Source of the DNA: CAZRCZ01 sp964598765
Lineage (GTDB): Bacteria; Sumerlaeota; Sumerlaeia; MVZB01; JAJFLK01
Assembly (NCBI GenBank): GCA_964598765.1
Contig: CAZRCZ010000014.1
Coordinates: 62,001-126,000, forward strand
Direction of reading: 5' to 3'
Length of the DNA: 64,000 nt
Within the stretch, counting starts at the first letter, position 1. Every line of letters begins with the position of its first letter. Under the pieces are notes generated by a model. The model made no database searches. It worked only from the letters and a program-made list of their open reading frames with translations, and was not told the DNA's origin. Positions 8,853 through 16,847 of the stretch are shown here, piece by piece. Position numbers and translations under genes: made by a program.

Positions 8853-9488
8853 ATGCTCAATTCAATCCGTCGAATTTTTTCGAGACTGAAACACGGCGAA
8901 CCGATCATCATCGTTTCCGGTCTGCCCCGTTCGGGAACCTCCATGATGATGAAGATGCTGGAAGCCGGAGGCTTGGAGGTTCTGACCGACGGCGTTCGAA
9001 CCGCCGACGAGGACAACCCCAAAGGCTACTACGAATTCGAGCGAGTCAAGGATTTGGACAAGACGACCGACAAAGCGTGGGTTGGCGAAGCCAAAGGCAA
9101 AGTGGTAAAGGTCATCTCCTTTTTGCTCAAAGACCTTCCTCCGGATTTCAATTATCGCGTGATTTTCATGCGCCGGCGGATCGGCGAGATTCTGGCCTCG
9201 CAGAATAAGATGCTCGTCCGGCGCGGCGAGTCGCCCGATGTCGCCGGAGACGAAAAAATGGCGCGCAATTATCAGGCGCATCTCTTGAAGGTGAATGATC
9301 TTCTCAGACGCGCGCCGAACTTCGAGGCAATCTACGTGGATTACCACGACGCGCTCGAAAAGCCCGCCGAGTCGGCGGAGAAAATCAAACGGTTCTTGGA
9401 GAGCAATCTCGACGCGTCCAAGATGACGGGGATCGTGGATCAACAACTTTATCGCAACCGCCAAAAGCAACCGTCCGACCGGAAATGA
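8853..9488 (+). CDS. Sulfotransferase-family P-loop protein
   Basis: A 211-residue protein with the PAPS-binding loop S-G-L-P-R-S-G-T-S-M-M-M-K near residues 20-32 and the expected downstream Arg/Ser region (F-M-R-R-R-I-G-E-I-L-A-S). Likely transfers a sulfate group from PAPS to a carbohydrate or other acceptor; the acceptor is unknown. The frame could begin at ATG 8814, but that codon overlaps the predicted transcription start, whereas 8853 has GAGGAG 13 bases upstream. Short for the family, which usually has 250-300 residues. A TolC-like gene follows. Confidence 0.75.
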   Translation: MLNSIRRIFSRLKHGEPIIIVSGLPRSGTSMMMKMLEAGGLEVLTDGVRTADEDNPKGYYEFERVKDLDKTTDKAWVGEAKGKVVKVISFLLKDLPPDFNYRVIFMRRRIGEILASQNKMLVRRGESPDVAGDEKMARNYQAHLLKVNDLLRRAPNFEAIYVDYHDALEKPAESAEKIKRFLESNLDASKMTGIVDQQLYRNRQKQPSDRK

Positions 9489-9606
9489 AAAGCCTCCTCT
9501 TACCGTTTGCGTTTTGCTCCCGCCGCGCTAAAATCGTCCGTTTGTCCGTTCCCTAGGAAAAGCCGCGACAGTGCGGGAAACGGGAAATTTTGGACGCGCG
9601 GGGGAA

Positions 9607-11322
9607 ATGATGAAAAGAGGGATGCAACAATTTACGGGACTGGCGTTGCTGTTAATCATGGCCGGTTGCTGGCGGACTCCGGCACCGGCAGGGTGGAAAT
9701 ATCAGGTCCATCCCGAAGTTTTTGCCCAAGGTCCGACCATATCCTCGGGCGCCGCAACGAAGACCGCCGACGCCGGCACCTCGCGAACGGCGGTCAAGAT
9801 TGATCCCGCTTCCGCCGTTGGATACGAAAACGTACCGGACCCGCTGAAAAAACTTTACGGTCCCTCGCCCAAGCCCCTGAGCGAGGCCGAAGTGATCGCG
9901 CAGACTTTGGCGCACAACCGCGACCTCAAAATCGAAAATTACTCGCTTCAAATCGCCGAGACGCAAATTCCGATCAGCAAGAGCATCTATGACCTTTTGC
10001 TCCGCGCCGACGCCGCCTTTGTCCACCAGAAATCCGACACCACGACGATTCCGACGACGAACGTGACGACGCGCAATTGGCAGACGGACGTCTCGGCGAC
10101 GCAACTCCTTCCCTCCGGCGCCCTGCTTCAGTTGGCGTATATCTACGGCTATCTGAACCAAAGCCCGCATCCCTTAATGATCAATCCCGTCATCTCGCAC
10201 GGAATGACGTTAACGGTTTCTCAGCCTCTATTGCGCGGCATGGGACCGAAAGTGACGAACGCCAACATTCACATCGCGCAACTGGGGGAGAAAATTTCGG
10301 CGGCGCAATTCGAGACCCTTCTTCAAAACCAACTCGCGCAGGCGATTGATGCTTATTGGAATCTAGTCTTCGCCGTCCGCAGTTACGACGTTCAGGTGAT
10401 CTCCTACACGGCGGCGCTCGATTTGCTCCGCGTCAATTCGGCCAAGGTCAAAGCGGGGGTTATGGCCCCGACGGATGAACTCCAAGCTAAGGCCCGCGCC
10501 GAGAGCCGACGCGAGGCGATCATTCGCGTCCGCCAAATCGTGCGCGACGCCGAGGACCGACTCAAACGGACGATGTTTTTTCAGGACCAAGTTCCCGCGT
10601 GGGAGTTGGAGTTAATGCCCACTCAGGAATTGACTTGGCGCGAAGCGAAGATTGATTCCTCCGCCGTTCTGACCGAAGCGTTGGAGCAAAGGCCGGAGAT
10701 TCGCGCGCGGGAGGCCGCCCTCAGCGTTTCCGATCTGCAGTTGCTCAAGGCCAACGACCAACTCAAGCCGCAATTGGACTTGGTCGGTTCGGCCGGTTGG
10801 TCGGGATTGGACGACCATCAAGGCGACGCCTTCGAGGATTTTCACAGCGGCGACAACGATAAAGAGTCGGTGGGTCTGCAATTCAGGTTCCCGCTTCAAA
10901 ATCGTCAGGCGCGATACGCGAAACTCCAGCGTCAACTCGAAAAGGACCGGGCGATGGAGGAATATCAACGCCAGCGCGACGACGTGACGTTCGACGTGCG
11001 CCAAGCGGTGCGTGGCGTGAAGACCGCGCGCGAGCGAATTGACATCAGCCGCTCGCGCGTCGAGAGCGAAACGGCCAATCTGGATTCCGCGCGCAAGCGA
11101 TTCGAGGTCGGCGTCGGGACGTCGTTCGAGGTTCTTCAATTTCAGGATAATTTGGCTTCCGCGCAGGAGTCCTACGTTCAGGCCATCGTGGATTACAACA
11201 AATCACTCAACGATCTCGAACTTGCGCGGGGAACGATCCTCAAGACCTACGGCGTTGCCATCGAATCGCCTGACCTGAAGCCGGAGGACAAGCCGGTCTT
11301 GTTCTCGGTCGGATTAAATTAG
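9607..11322 (+). CDS. TolC-like outer-membrane efflux lipoprotein
   Basis: A 571-residue outer-membrane factor. The N-terminus from ATG 9607 is a lipoprotein signal with lipobox L-I-M-A-G-C; Met at 9610 is equally possible. Two long coiled-coil/beta repeats typical of the OEP family follow, including A-H-N-R-D-L-K-I-E-N-Y near residue 100, a second half with Q-R-P-E-I-R-A-R-E-A-A, and the C-terminal G-V-G-T-S-F-E-V-L-Q-F-Q-D-N-L motif. It would be the exit duct for a tripartite pump or type I secretion system. No pump or adaptor gene is adjacent. A GTG at 9571 extends the frame but has no support. Confidence 0.85.
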   Translation: MMKRGMQQFTGLALLLIMAGCWRTPAPAGWKYQVHPEVFAQGPTISSGAATKTADAGTSRTAVKIDPASAVGYENVPDPLKKLYGPSPKPLSEAEVIAQTLAHNRDLKIENYSLQIAETQIPISKSIYDLLLRADAAFVHQKSDTTTIPTTNVTTRNWQTDVSATQLLPSGALLQLAYIYGYLNQSPHPLMINPVISHGMTLTVSQPLLRGMGPKVTNANIHIAQLGEKISAAQFETLLQNQLAQAIDAYWNLVFAVRSYDVQVISYTAALDLLRVNSAKVKAGVMAPTDELQAKARAESRREAIIRVRQIVRDAEDRLKRTMFFQDQVPAWELELMPTQELTWREAKIDSSAVLTEALEQRPEIRAREAALSVSDLQLLKANDQLKPQLDLVGSAGWSGLDDHQGDAFEDFHSGDNDKESVGLQFRFPLQNRQARYAKLQRQLEKDRAMEEYQRQRDDVTFDVRQAVRGVKTARERIDISRSRVESETANLDSARKRFEVGVGTSFEVLQFQDNLASAQESYVQAIVDYNKSLNDLELARGTILKTYGVAIESPDLKPEDKPVLFSVGLN

Positions 11323-11353
11323 GACAAAAATCGAACCCGGGTGAGCGCGGATT

Positions 11354-11725
11354 TCACGGATGAGAAGACGCAGTTGCCGTGGCGGTTTCTTGAATCACAA
11401 CGTAGTCGCGTTCGATGATCCCCCGAAAAGCCGGAGAGGTGGACGCCCAATCCACGACGTCCACCATGAAGGGAAGATCTGACTCGCTGAACGCCTCACG
11501 CAAGTCGGCGAGGCGGGCGATCGGAAACGGGCGCGCCGTCATCAAAACCAAATCGAGATCGGAAGTCTTGTGGGCTTTGCGGCGTCCGGTCGTCGCGCCC
11601 GCTTCCCTTTCAGGTTCAGGAAGAAGGCGCGACCCAAAGACTCGGACCTCTTGATCGGGCGCGAATCGGCGGATAATCGCGCGGACGGTTTCCAAGTCGC
11701 GGGGATCGGCGTCTATTCGTTCCAC
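11354..11725 (-). CDS. Minimal nucleotidyltransferase (MNT-like)
   Basis: A 123-residue protein with the Pol-beta nucleotidyltransferase signature: V-F-G-S-R near residue 32, then S-D-L-D-L-V-L near residue 56, giving the two metal-binding Asp residues. An insertion of about 15 residues separates the two halves. Such small enzymes often act as the MNT half of a HEPN-MNT toxin-antitoxin pair or adenylylate a partner. The usual HEPN partner is not seen; the gene 26 bases upstream on the same strand encodes a membrane protein instead. Function beyond nucleotidyl transfer is unknown. Confidence 0.75.
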   Translation of the reverse strand: MERIDADPRDLETVRAIIRRFAPDQEVRVFGSRLLPEPEREAGATTGRRKAHKTSDLDLVLMTARPFPIARLADLREAFSESDLPFMVDVVDWASTSPAFRGIIERDYVVIQETATATASSHP

Positions 11726-11751
11726 GGATTCATCTCTTCCGCATGTTCATG

Positions 11752-12747
11752 CTACGTATGCTGTGTCGGAGCCTGCTGAATTGCCTTGGATGCAAGCGCA
11801 ATTGCACCGGTCAGGCCAGCGGAGTCAGGCAACTCGTCTCGGCTATATCCATTGGGTTGGGTCGCGAAAATGCACTGAGAAGCATGAACCAAAATGATGT
11901 CTCGGTTTCCAATTTGTCCCACGGGCCACATAAGAGCCTGATATGTGCGAAGGGCATTGTGACGGTGCTTATTAAGAACAGAATTGTGACGGTGAGCCAA
12001 GTAGCTACGTCCTGTCAAATAGAGCATCGAGGAAAGGATTGAAAAGGCGAGAATCTTTCCTATCGCTATCTGAAACGCTTGCGGTGTGTCCTTTGGCTGA
12101 AGCAACTCCCAACGATGCGCGAACATGCTGGCTATCGCTCCACCGACCATCAGAAAGCCTAAAAATGCGATGGTCCAAAGCCATTTGAGGCTTGCGCATT
12201 CGTGTCTCTCTGATTCCTCTAGGAATACACTTGCCTGCTTTTCCACGGCGGTATCCCCTGATGCCTTACGTATGGCCTCCAGAACCTCCTGAGCTTGCGC
12301 GCTCTTGTTTTCCAGATCGCGCATTCGCTGTTCGGCTACCGCTTTGAACTCCGCGAAAATTGGCTCAACGCCTTTTTGTAGTGTCAGCTTGGCCATAAGG
12401 GCAATAGCCGGAGCGAGACACGAGTAGGCTTGAACGTGCGCTTGTTCCAATTCAACCATCAAGCGAGTTCTGACGCTAGTTGCATCTGATTGTTTAGGAT
12501 CGAAGCGCATTATCTTCTCAAAAACTGATAGGCATGCTTGGGCCTTTGCGCGTATCTTTTCCTTCTCTGTTTGAGGTAGAGCGCCAAGGACTTCATTATT
12601 AAGAGACGAGAACAGCCTTCTGATTTCATCACCTTTTCGATTTGCGCCAGTGAACGCAAAAGACGCCCCCAATTGATCCCTCTGCTCCAAGGAGGATGTA
12701 TCGAATGACTGAATGGCTATTTCGGGTTGGTCCGTCGGGGCAGGCAT
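11752..12747 (-). CDS. Two-helix membrane protein of unknown function
   Basis: A 331-residue protein from ATG 12747, which has AAGGAG 9 bases upstream. Residues 1-180 are helical and polar with probable coiled coil. Two membrane helices follow at about 184-208 and 222-244. A soluble C-terminal segment contains N-K-H-R-H-N-A-L-R-T-Y-Q-A-L and I-L-V-H-A-S-Q-C-I-F-A. I recall similar tails in uncharacterised membrane proteins of many bacteria, but I cannot name the family. By eye the gene is richer in A+T than its neighbours, which suggests recent transfer. It sits between plsC and the minimal nucleotidyltransferase. Confidence 0.75.
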   Translation of the reverse strand: MPAPTDQPEIAIQSFDTSSLEQRDQLGASFAFTGANRKGDEIRRLFSSLNNEVLGALPQTEKEKIRAKAQACLSVFEKIMRFDPKQSDATSVRTRLMVELEQAHVQAYSCLAPAIALMAKLTLQKGVEPIFAEFKAVAEQRMRDLENKSAQAQEVLEAIRKASGDTAVEKQASVFLEESERHECASLKWLWTIAFLGFLMVGGAIASMFAHRWELLQPKDTPQAFQIAIGKILAFSILSSMLYLTGRSYLAHRHNSVLNKHRHNALRTYQALMWPVGQIGNRDIILVHASQCIFATQPNGYSRDELPDSAGLTGAIALASKAIQQAPTQHT

Positions 12748-12806
12748 GAAGTTGACTCCTTTCGTTCTGGTCTGTGAAGACTTGCCGCAGTTTGCATCTA
12801 AATATC

Positions 12807-13496
12807 CTAACCCATGTCCTCGACGGTTTTCATCACCGCCCCTAATTTTCGCCATTGCGCTTCGAGCTGGTCGGCGCATTTTTGGATATAATCGCGCCGC
12901 GATTCGGCCTCGCCGCGCGGACCGACGATGAACGGTTCGCCGACGCTCATCCTGACTTTGGCCGGACGGGGAAAAATTTTGCCGCGTCCCAAGGCGCGCT
13001 CCGTTCCACGCACCAAAACCGGAACGCACGGAACCTCGGGAACCTGCTCGACGATCATGCCGAATCCGCCGCGTGGTTTGGTCGTTTTGCCGTCGGCGGA
13101 GCGCGTCCCTTCGGGGAAAAGCAGAAGCGGATAGCCCGCCTTCAAGACAGCCACGCACGTCTTGATCGCCTCGCGGTCCACCCCCTCGCGCCGGATCGGA
13201 TGGCAATCGTATCCGCGAATCATGGCTCCGAGAATCGGGACGCGAAACAGTCCGTCGCGCCCAAGCGAATGAACGTCCCGATCCAGCAGGCCGCCGATCA
13301 GAGGGGGATCGAGATAGCTGGCGTGATTGGAAAGGATGAGACAAGGTCCGGTCGCAGGCAAATTTTCGGCCCCCTCCAATTCGGCGCGGTTATACCATTT
13401 GAAAAACGGACGGACGAAACAACGCGAAAAACGGAAAAACCGATTTGGTTTTTCACCGGCGGGGCGAAGGACCAATTCCTTGCCGGTTTCGGTCAT
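12807..13496 (-). CDS. plsC: 1-acyl-sn-glycerol-3-phosphate acyltransferase
   Basis: Converts lysophosphatidic acid to phosphatidic acid at the inner membrane. The 229-residue protein has the family blocks in order: N-H-A-S-Y-L-D (catalytic His and Asp) near residues 57-63, a middle block with R-V-P-I-L-G-A-M, and F-P-E-G-T-R-S near residue 127. Its ATG overlaps the cmk stop (ATGA), so translation is probably coupled. A length near 230 residues is normal. Confidence 0.92.
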   Translation of the reverse strand: MTETGKELVLRPAGEKPNRFFRFSRCFVRPFFKWYNRAELEGAENLPATGPCLILSNHASYLDPPLIGGLLDRDVHSLGRDGLFRVPILGAMIRGYDCHPIRREGVDREAIKTCVAVLKAGYPLLLFPEGTRSADGKTTKPRGGFGMIVEQVPEVPCVPVLVRGTERALGRGKIFPRPAKVRMSVGEPFIVGPRGEAESRRDYIQKCADQLEAQWRKLGAVMKTVEDMG

Positions 13497-14164
13497 CCCG
13501 CCATCTCCCCCCGGACCAATTTCTCCAAAATGGAAACGACCCGTTCCAAATTCATTCCCGTCGTATCCACGATCACGGCGTCGTCGGCGATGCGCAACGC
13601 GCCGACGGGACGCTCGCGGTCGCGCCGGTCTCGCTCGGCGATGGCGGCGATTAATTCGGCGTCGGCCAACGGTTTTCCTTCTTCCGTCAGTTGCTTCCCG
13701 CGACGCTTCGCCCGTTCCAGCGGCTCGGCGTCAAGGTAAAATTTCCATCGGGCGTCGGGGAAAACGACGGTCCCCATGTCGCGCCCTTCGGCGACCGACG
13801 GACCCACGACTCCCATTTCCCTTTGTCTGCGCCCTAATTCCTCCCGCACGGGGACCAAATCTGAAACGGAAGAAACCGCCCCGTTGATTTCATGGGATCG
13901 AATCGCCTCCGTCACGTCCTCGCCGTTGAGGATGACTCTTTGTCCTTTCTGCGAGCCAACGAGATCGAACTTCATTTCGCGGGCAAATTCGCCGCAAGCC
14001 GATTCGTCGTCGAGCGAAATTCTCTTCCGCGACGCTCCGAGCGCGACGGCGCGATACATCGCGCCGGTGTCCAGATGCCGCCAACCGAGCCGCGCGGCCA
14101 ACTGCGAAGCGACGGAACTTTTCCCGACGCCGACGGGTCCGTCAATGGCAATGAGGTCAATCAG
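13493..14164 (-). CDS. cmk: Cytidylate kinase with a non-standard start codon
   Basis: Phosphorylates CMP and dCMP with ATP. The P-loop I-D-G-P-V-G-V-G-K-S-S is encoded at about 14117-14149, followed by L-D-T-G-A-M-Y-R-A and later W-K-F-Y-L-D-A. Between the P-loop and the in-frame stop at 14171-14173 there is no ATG, GTG or TTG; the codons are ATC CTC CTG ATT GAC. I place the start at CTG 14164 (M-I-D-L-I-A-I-D-G-P), giving 223 residues, the usual size; ATT 14161 is possible. A TTG at 14101 would delete the P-loop. The upstream stop lies inside a MITE-like repeat that begins at 14170, so the native start may have been lost. Overlaps plsC by four bases. Confidence 0.85.
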   Translation of the reverse strand: MIDLIAIDGPVGVGKSSVASQLAARLGWRHLDTGAMYRAVALGASRKRISLDDESACGEFAREMKFDLVGSQKGQRVILNGEDVTEAIRSHEINGAVSSVSDLVPVREELGRRQREMGVVGPSVAEGRDMGTVVFPDARWKFYLDAEPLERAKRRGKQLTEEGKPLADAELIAAIAERDRRDRERPVGALRIADDAVIVDTTGMNLERVVSILEKLVRGEMAG

Positions 14165-14169
14165 GAGGA

Positions 14170-14372
14170 TTCACCACAGTGACACAGAGAGAAATTGGAG
14201 ATGCGACTGTCGCTCAGAAAAAAAATGGATGCCATTGTTTTAGCGAAGGATGCGGAGTTTTTGAATTCTTTTTGAATCATTTTTCTCGCACTGTTTGCTT
14301 TGTTCCCGTTGTTGTGCATTCTCGCGCTCTACTTCAATTCGGCATTCAACCTCTCTGTGTCTCCGTGGTGAA
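14170..14372. repeat. MITE-like inverted-repeat element, family A, copy 2
   Basis: Left end TTCACCACAGTGACACAGAG and right end CTCTCTGTGTCTCCGTGGTG plus AA form imperfect terminal inverted repeats. The element fills the gap between pyrE (stop at 14383) and cmk, abutting the first codons of cmk. Confidence 0.7.
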
Positions 14373-14382
14373 TCTTCTCCTC

Positions 14383-14982
14383 TTAACGCCGACTGCCCGG
14401 TTTGACGGCCTTCGATTTTCCCTCCGCGCAGAGAGGGCAGTCGTCGGCGGGATAGGTCGGAAAATCGAGCCGGGCCAGCGAGAAGACCGGCGGGCCGGGA
14501 GAGAATTTACCGCCGCTTCGATCGAAAAGACAGGCGTATCCCCCCGTTTGCGCTCCCGAATCCTTGACGATCCGGGCGACTTCGAGGACCGATCCGCCGG
14601 TCGTCACCACGTCCTCGACGATCAGAACGCGCTCGTCCTTGGTGAGAGAAAAACCTCGACGAAGACACATGATCGAATTCTTGTCGCGTTCGGTGAAAAG
14701 CGCCGGGGTCTTCAACTGGCGGGCGACTTCGTAGCCTATCACGACTCCGCCCAGCGCGGGGGAGAGCACGACGTCGCAGGAAATATTGCCCAATCCGGCT
14801 TTGATCTTTTCGGCGAGTTCCGCCGCCAACCGTTCGCAAAGTTCCGGGTGGGCGCAGAGTTTGGCGCATTGCAGATAAAATCCGCTGTGGCGTCCGGAGG
14901 ACAAAATGAAATGCCCGGTCAGGAGCGCGCCCGATTCCACCAGCGCGGAGCGAAGATGAGCCGGAAGATTCTCAATCATCAC
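14383..14982 (-). CDS. pyrE: Orotate phosphoribosyltransferase
   Basis: Joins orotate to PRPP to give orotidine 5'-monophosphate, the fifth step of pyrimidine synthesis. The 199-residue protein carries the PRPP-binding motif V-L-I-V-E-D-V-V-T-T-G-G-S near residue 119 and the N-terminal G-H-F-I-L-S-S-G-R-H-S-G-F-Y block. Its start overlaps the pyrF stop by four bases, so the two are coupled. A short C-terminal Cys-x-x-Cys (D-C-P-L-C) is a small extra feature. Confidence 0.95.
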   Translation of the reverse strand: MMIENLPAHLRSALVESGALLTGHFILSSGRHSGFYLQCAKLCAHPELCERLAAELAEKIKAGLGNISCDVVLSPALGGVVIGYEVARQLKTPALFTERDKNSIMCLRRGFSLTKDERVLIVEDVVTTGGSVLEVARIVKDSGAQTGGYACLFDRSGGKFSPGPPVFSLARLDFPTYPADDCPLCAEGKSKAVKPGSRR

Positions 14983-15794
14983 GCGGTCCTCGCCTGATTC
15001 ATTTTATCGCGGAAATTTTGCGCGGCCTTGCGCGCCGCGCGACCAAAATCAGACCCTTTCGAGGCGTAGAGGATCGCCCGCGAGACGTTGACGAGCGCCT
15101 TGTGGCGCGGCTTATTGCGCGTGCCGGAGAGCACCAGCTCAATTTCTCCGCCCTGCGCGCCGACGCCCGGTATCAGGAGCGGCAAATTGGGCGTTTCCTG
15201 TTTCAGATTGGCGAGGTACTTCGGCTTGGTCGCGCCGACGACCAGCCCGCAATTTTCGGCGGCGTTCCACTCAACCACCTTCTTGGCAATTTGCAAATAG
15301 AGATCGAACCACATCTGAAAATCCTCCGCGCCCGGATTGGAGGTCACGCAAAGAATATAAATCCCCTTGTCCTTGTAATCCAGAAATGGCTGGACGCTGT
15401 CGGTTCCCATGAGTGGATTGATCGTCACAGCGTCGGCTTTGAGCGCTTCAAACAACGCGCGCGCGGAGTGCTTGGCCGTCGAGCCGATGTCGCCGCGCTT
15501 CGCGTCAAGGATAACAGGAATATCCTTCGGAACGTGCTCGAGAACCTGCGCCAAAACGTTCCATCCTTCAACGCCGACCGACTCGAAAAACGCGAGATTG
15601 GGTTTGAACGCCGCGGCATAATCGGCCGTCGCGCCGATGATCTCGGAACAAAATTGATAAATCGCCTCCGGACCCGCGCCGACCTTCGGCGGCATCTGCT
15701 CGGGATCGGGATCGAGACCGACGCAAAGATTGCTCTCCGCCTTTTTGCATCGGGTTTCGAGCTTGTCGAAGTAGGCGTTGAGCGCGTCGCTCAT
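14979..15794 (-). CDS. pyrF: Orotidine 5'-phosphate decarboxylase
   Basis: Decarboxylates OMP to UMP, the last step of the de novo pathway. The 271-residue length and the motif L-D-A-K-R-G-D-I-G-S-T-A near residue 95 place it in the longer type-2 subfamily. The Lys and two Asp residues of the catalytic tetrad are visible there. It overlaps pyrD upstream (15791-15794) and pyrE downstream by four bases each. Confidence 0.95.
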   Translation of the reverse strand: MSDALNAYFDKLETRCKKAESNLCVGLDPDPEQMPPKVGAGPEAIYQFCSEIIGATADYAAAFKPNLAFFESVGVEGWNVLAQVLEHVPKDIPVILDAKRGDIGSTAKHSARALFEALKADAVTINPLMGTDSVQPFLDYKDKGIYILCVTSNPGAEDFQMWFDLYLQIAKKVVEWNAAENCGLVVGATKPKYLANLKQETPNLPLLIPGVGAQGGEIELVLSGTRNKPRHKALVNVSRAILYASKGSDFGRAARKAAQNFRDKMNQARTA

Positions 15795-16741
15795 GATTCG
15801 TTCACCTTGAGCGATCCGACCAATTCGCCGATGGAATTCATCCCTTGCGCGGATAAATAACTTTCAATCCCTTCGAGAACTTCAATCGGCGCGGTCGGGT
15901 TGACGAAATTGGCCGTGCCGACGGAAACCGCCGAGGCTCCGGCGATGATGAACTCCAGCGCGTCCTCCGCCGTCGAGATGCCTCCCATGCCGATGATCGG
16001 AATTTTCACGGCGCGGAAAGCCTCCCACACCATCCGCACCGCGATTGGGCGAATCGCGGGTCCGGAAAGCCCGCCGGTGACGTTGGCGATTTTCGGTCGG
16101 CGCGTTTTCACGTCAATCGCCAGCGCGACGATGGTGTTGATGACCGAAAGCCCGGCGGCCCCGCCCGATTCGGCGGCTCGCGCCATCGTCGCAATCGAAG
16201 TGACATTAGGGCTGAGCTTGACGATGACCGGAAGCTTGGTCGCCGAGACCACGGCCCGCGTGACCGCCTCGGTCTGTTGCGGATCGGAGCCGAACGTGAT
16301 GCACCCTTTCGCGACGTTCGGGCAAGAAATATTCACTTCCAGCGCGTCTACGCGGGGATAGGCCGAAAGTCCCTCGGCGAGCGCTACGTATTCCTCAATC
16401 GTTTCGCCGCAGATGTTGGCGATAATCGCGGTCGGAAGTTCGGCGAGCAACGGGAGCTTTTCATCCAAGAATCGTTTGTAGCCGACGTTTTGCAACCCGA
16501 TGGCGTTGATGAGTCCGGAAGGCGTTTCGACCAATCGTTGCGGCGGATTGCCCGGGTGATCATGGAGCGTCAGCCCCTTGAGAAACAATCCTCCTAATCG
16601 CCCCGGATCATAAAACGGCGCATATTCGAGACCGTAGCCATAAGTTCCCGAAGCGACCGTCACCGGATTTTTCAGGCGCAGGGGTCCGATCTGAACCGTA
16701 AGACCGGGCCGGGTTGAAGGTTGCAGGATAGCCGTGACCAT
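15791..16741 (-). CDS. pyrD: Dihydroorotate dehydrogenase, class 1B-like catalytic subunit
   Basis: Oxidises dihydroorotate to orotate using FMN. The 316-residue protein shows V-T-V-A-S-G-T-Y-G-Y-G near residue 28, N-A-I-G-L-Q-N-V-G near 79, and N-I-S-C-P-N near residue 139, with the Cys base of class 1 enzymes. The FMN phosphate site G-M-G-G-I-S-T-A-E-D-A is near 250. Class 1B enzymes normally pair with an iron-sulfur subunit, PyrK; none is present here. First gene of the coupled pyrD-pyrF-pyrE set. Confidence 0.93.
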   Translation of the reverse strand: MVTAILQPSTRPGLTVQIGPLRLKNPVTVASGTYGYGLEYAPFYDPGRLGGLFLKGLTLHDHPGNPPQRLVETPSGLINAIGLQNVGYKRFLDEKLPLLAELPTAIIANICGETIEEYVALAEGLSAYPRVDALEVNISCPNVAKGCITFGSDPQQTEAVTRAVVSATKLPVIVKLSPNVTSIATMARAAESGGAAGLSVINTIVALAIDVKTRRPKIANVTGGLSGPAIRPIAVRMVWEAFRAVKIPIIGMGGISTAEDALEFIIAGASAVSVGTANFVNPTAPIEVLEGIESYLSAQGMNSIGELVGSLKVNES

Positions 16742-16847
16742 GAAAAAGCATTTTACCTCACCGTTTTGCCATTCGGCAACCCGGCTTTTTATGCCGATCC
16801 GCCGGTGATTTCACTGATTTATTTCCGAAATGCGAAGGACCTCGGGA

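Noticed and set aside
12748..13344. N-terminal extension of the membrane-protein frame up to 13344
   Set aside because: It runs antisense-in-frame through plsC, while ATG 12747 has a good ribosome-binding site.
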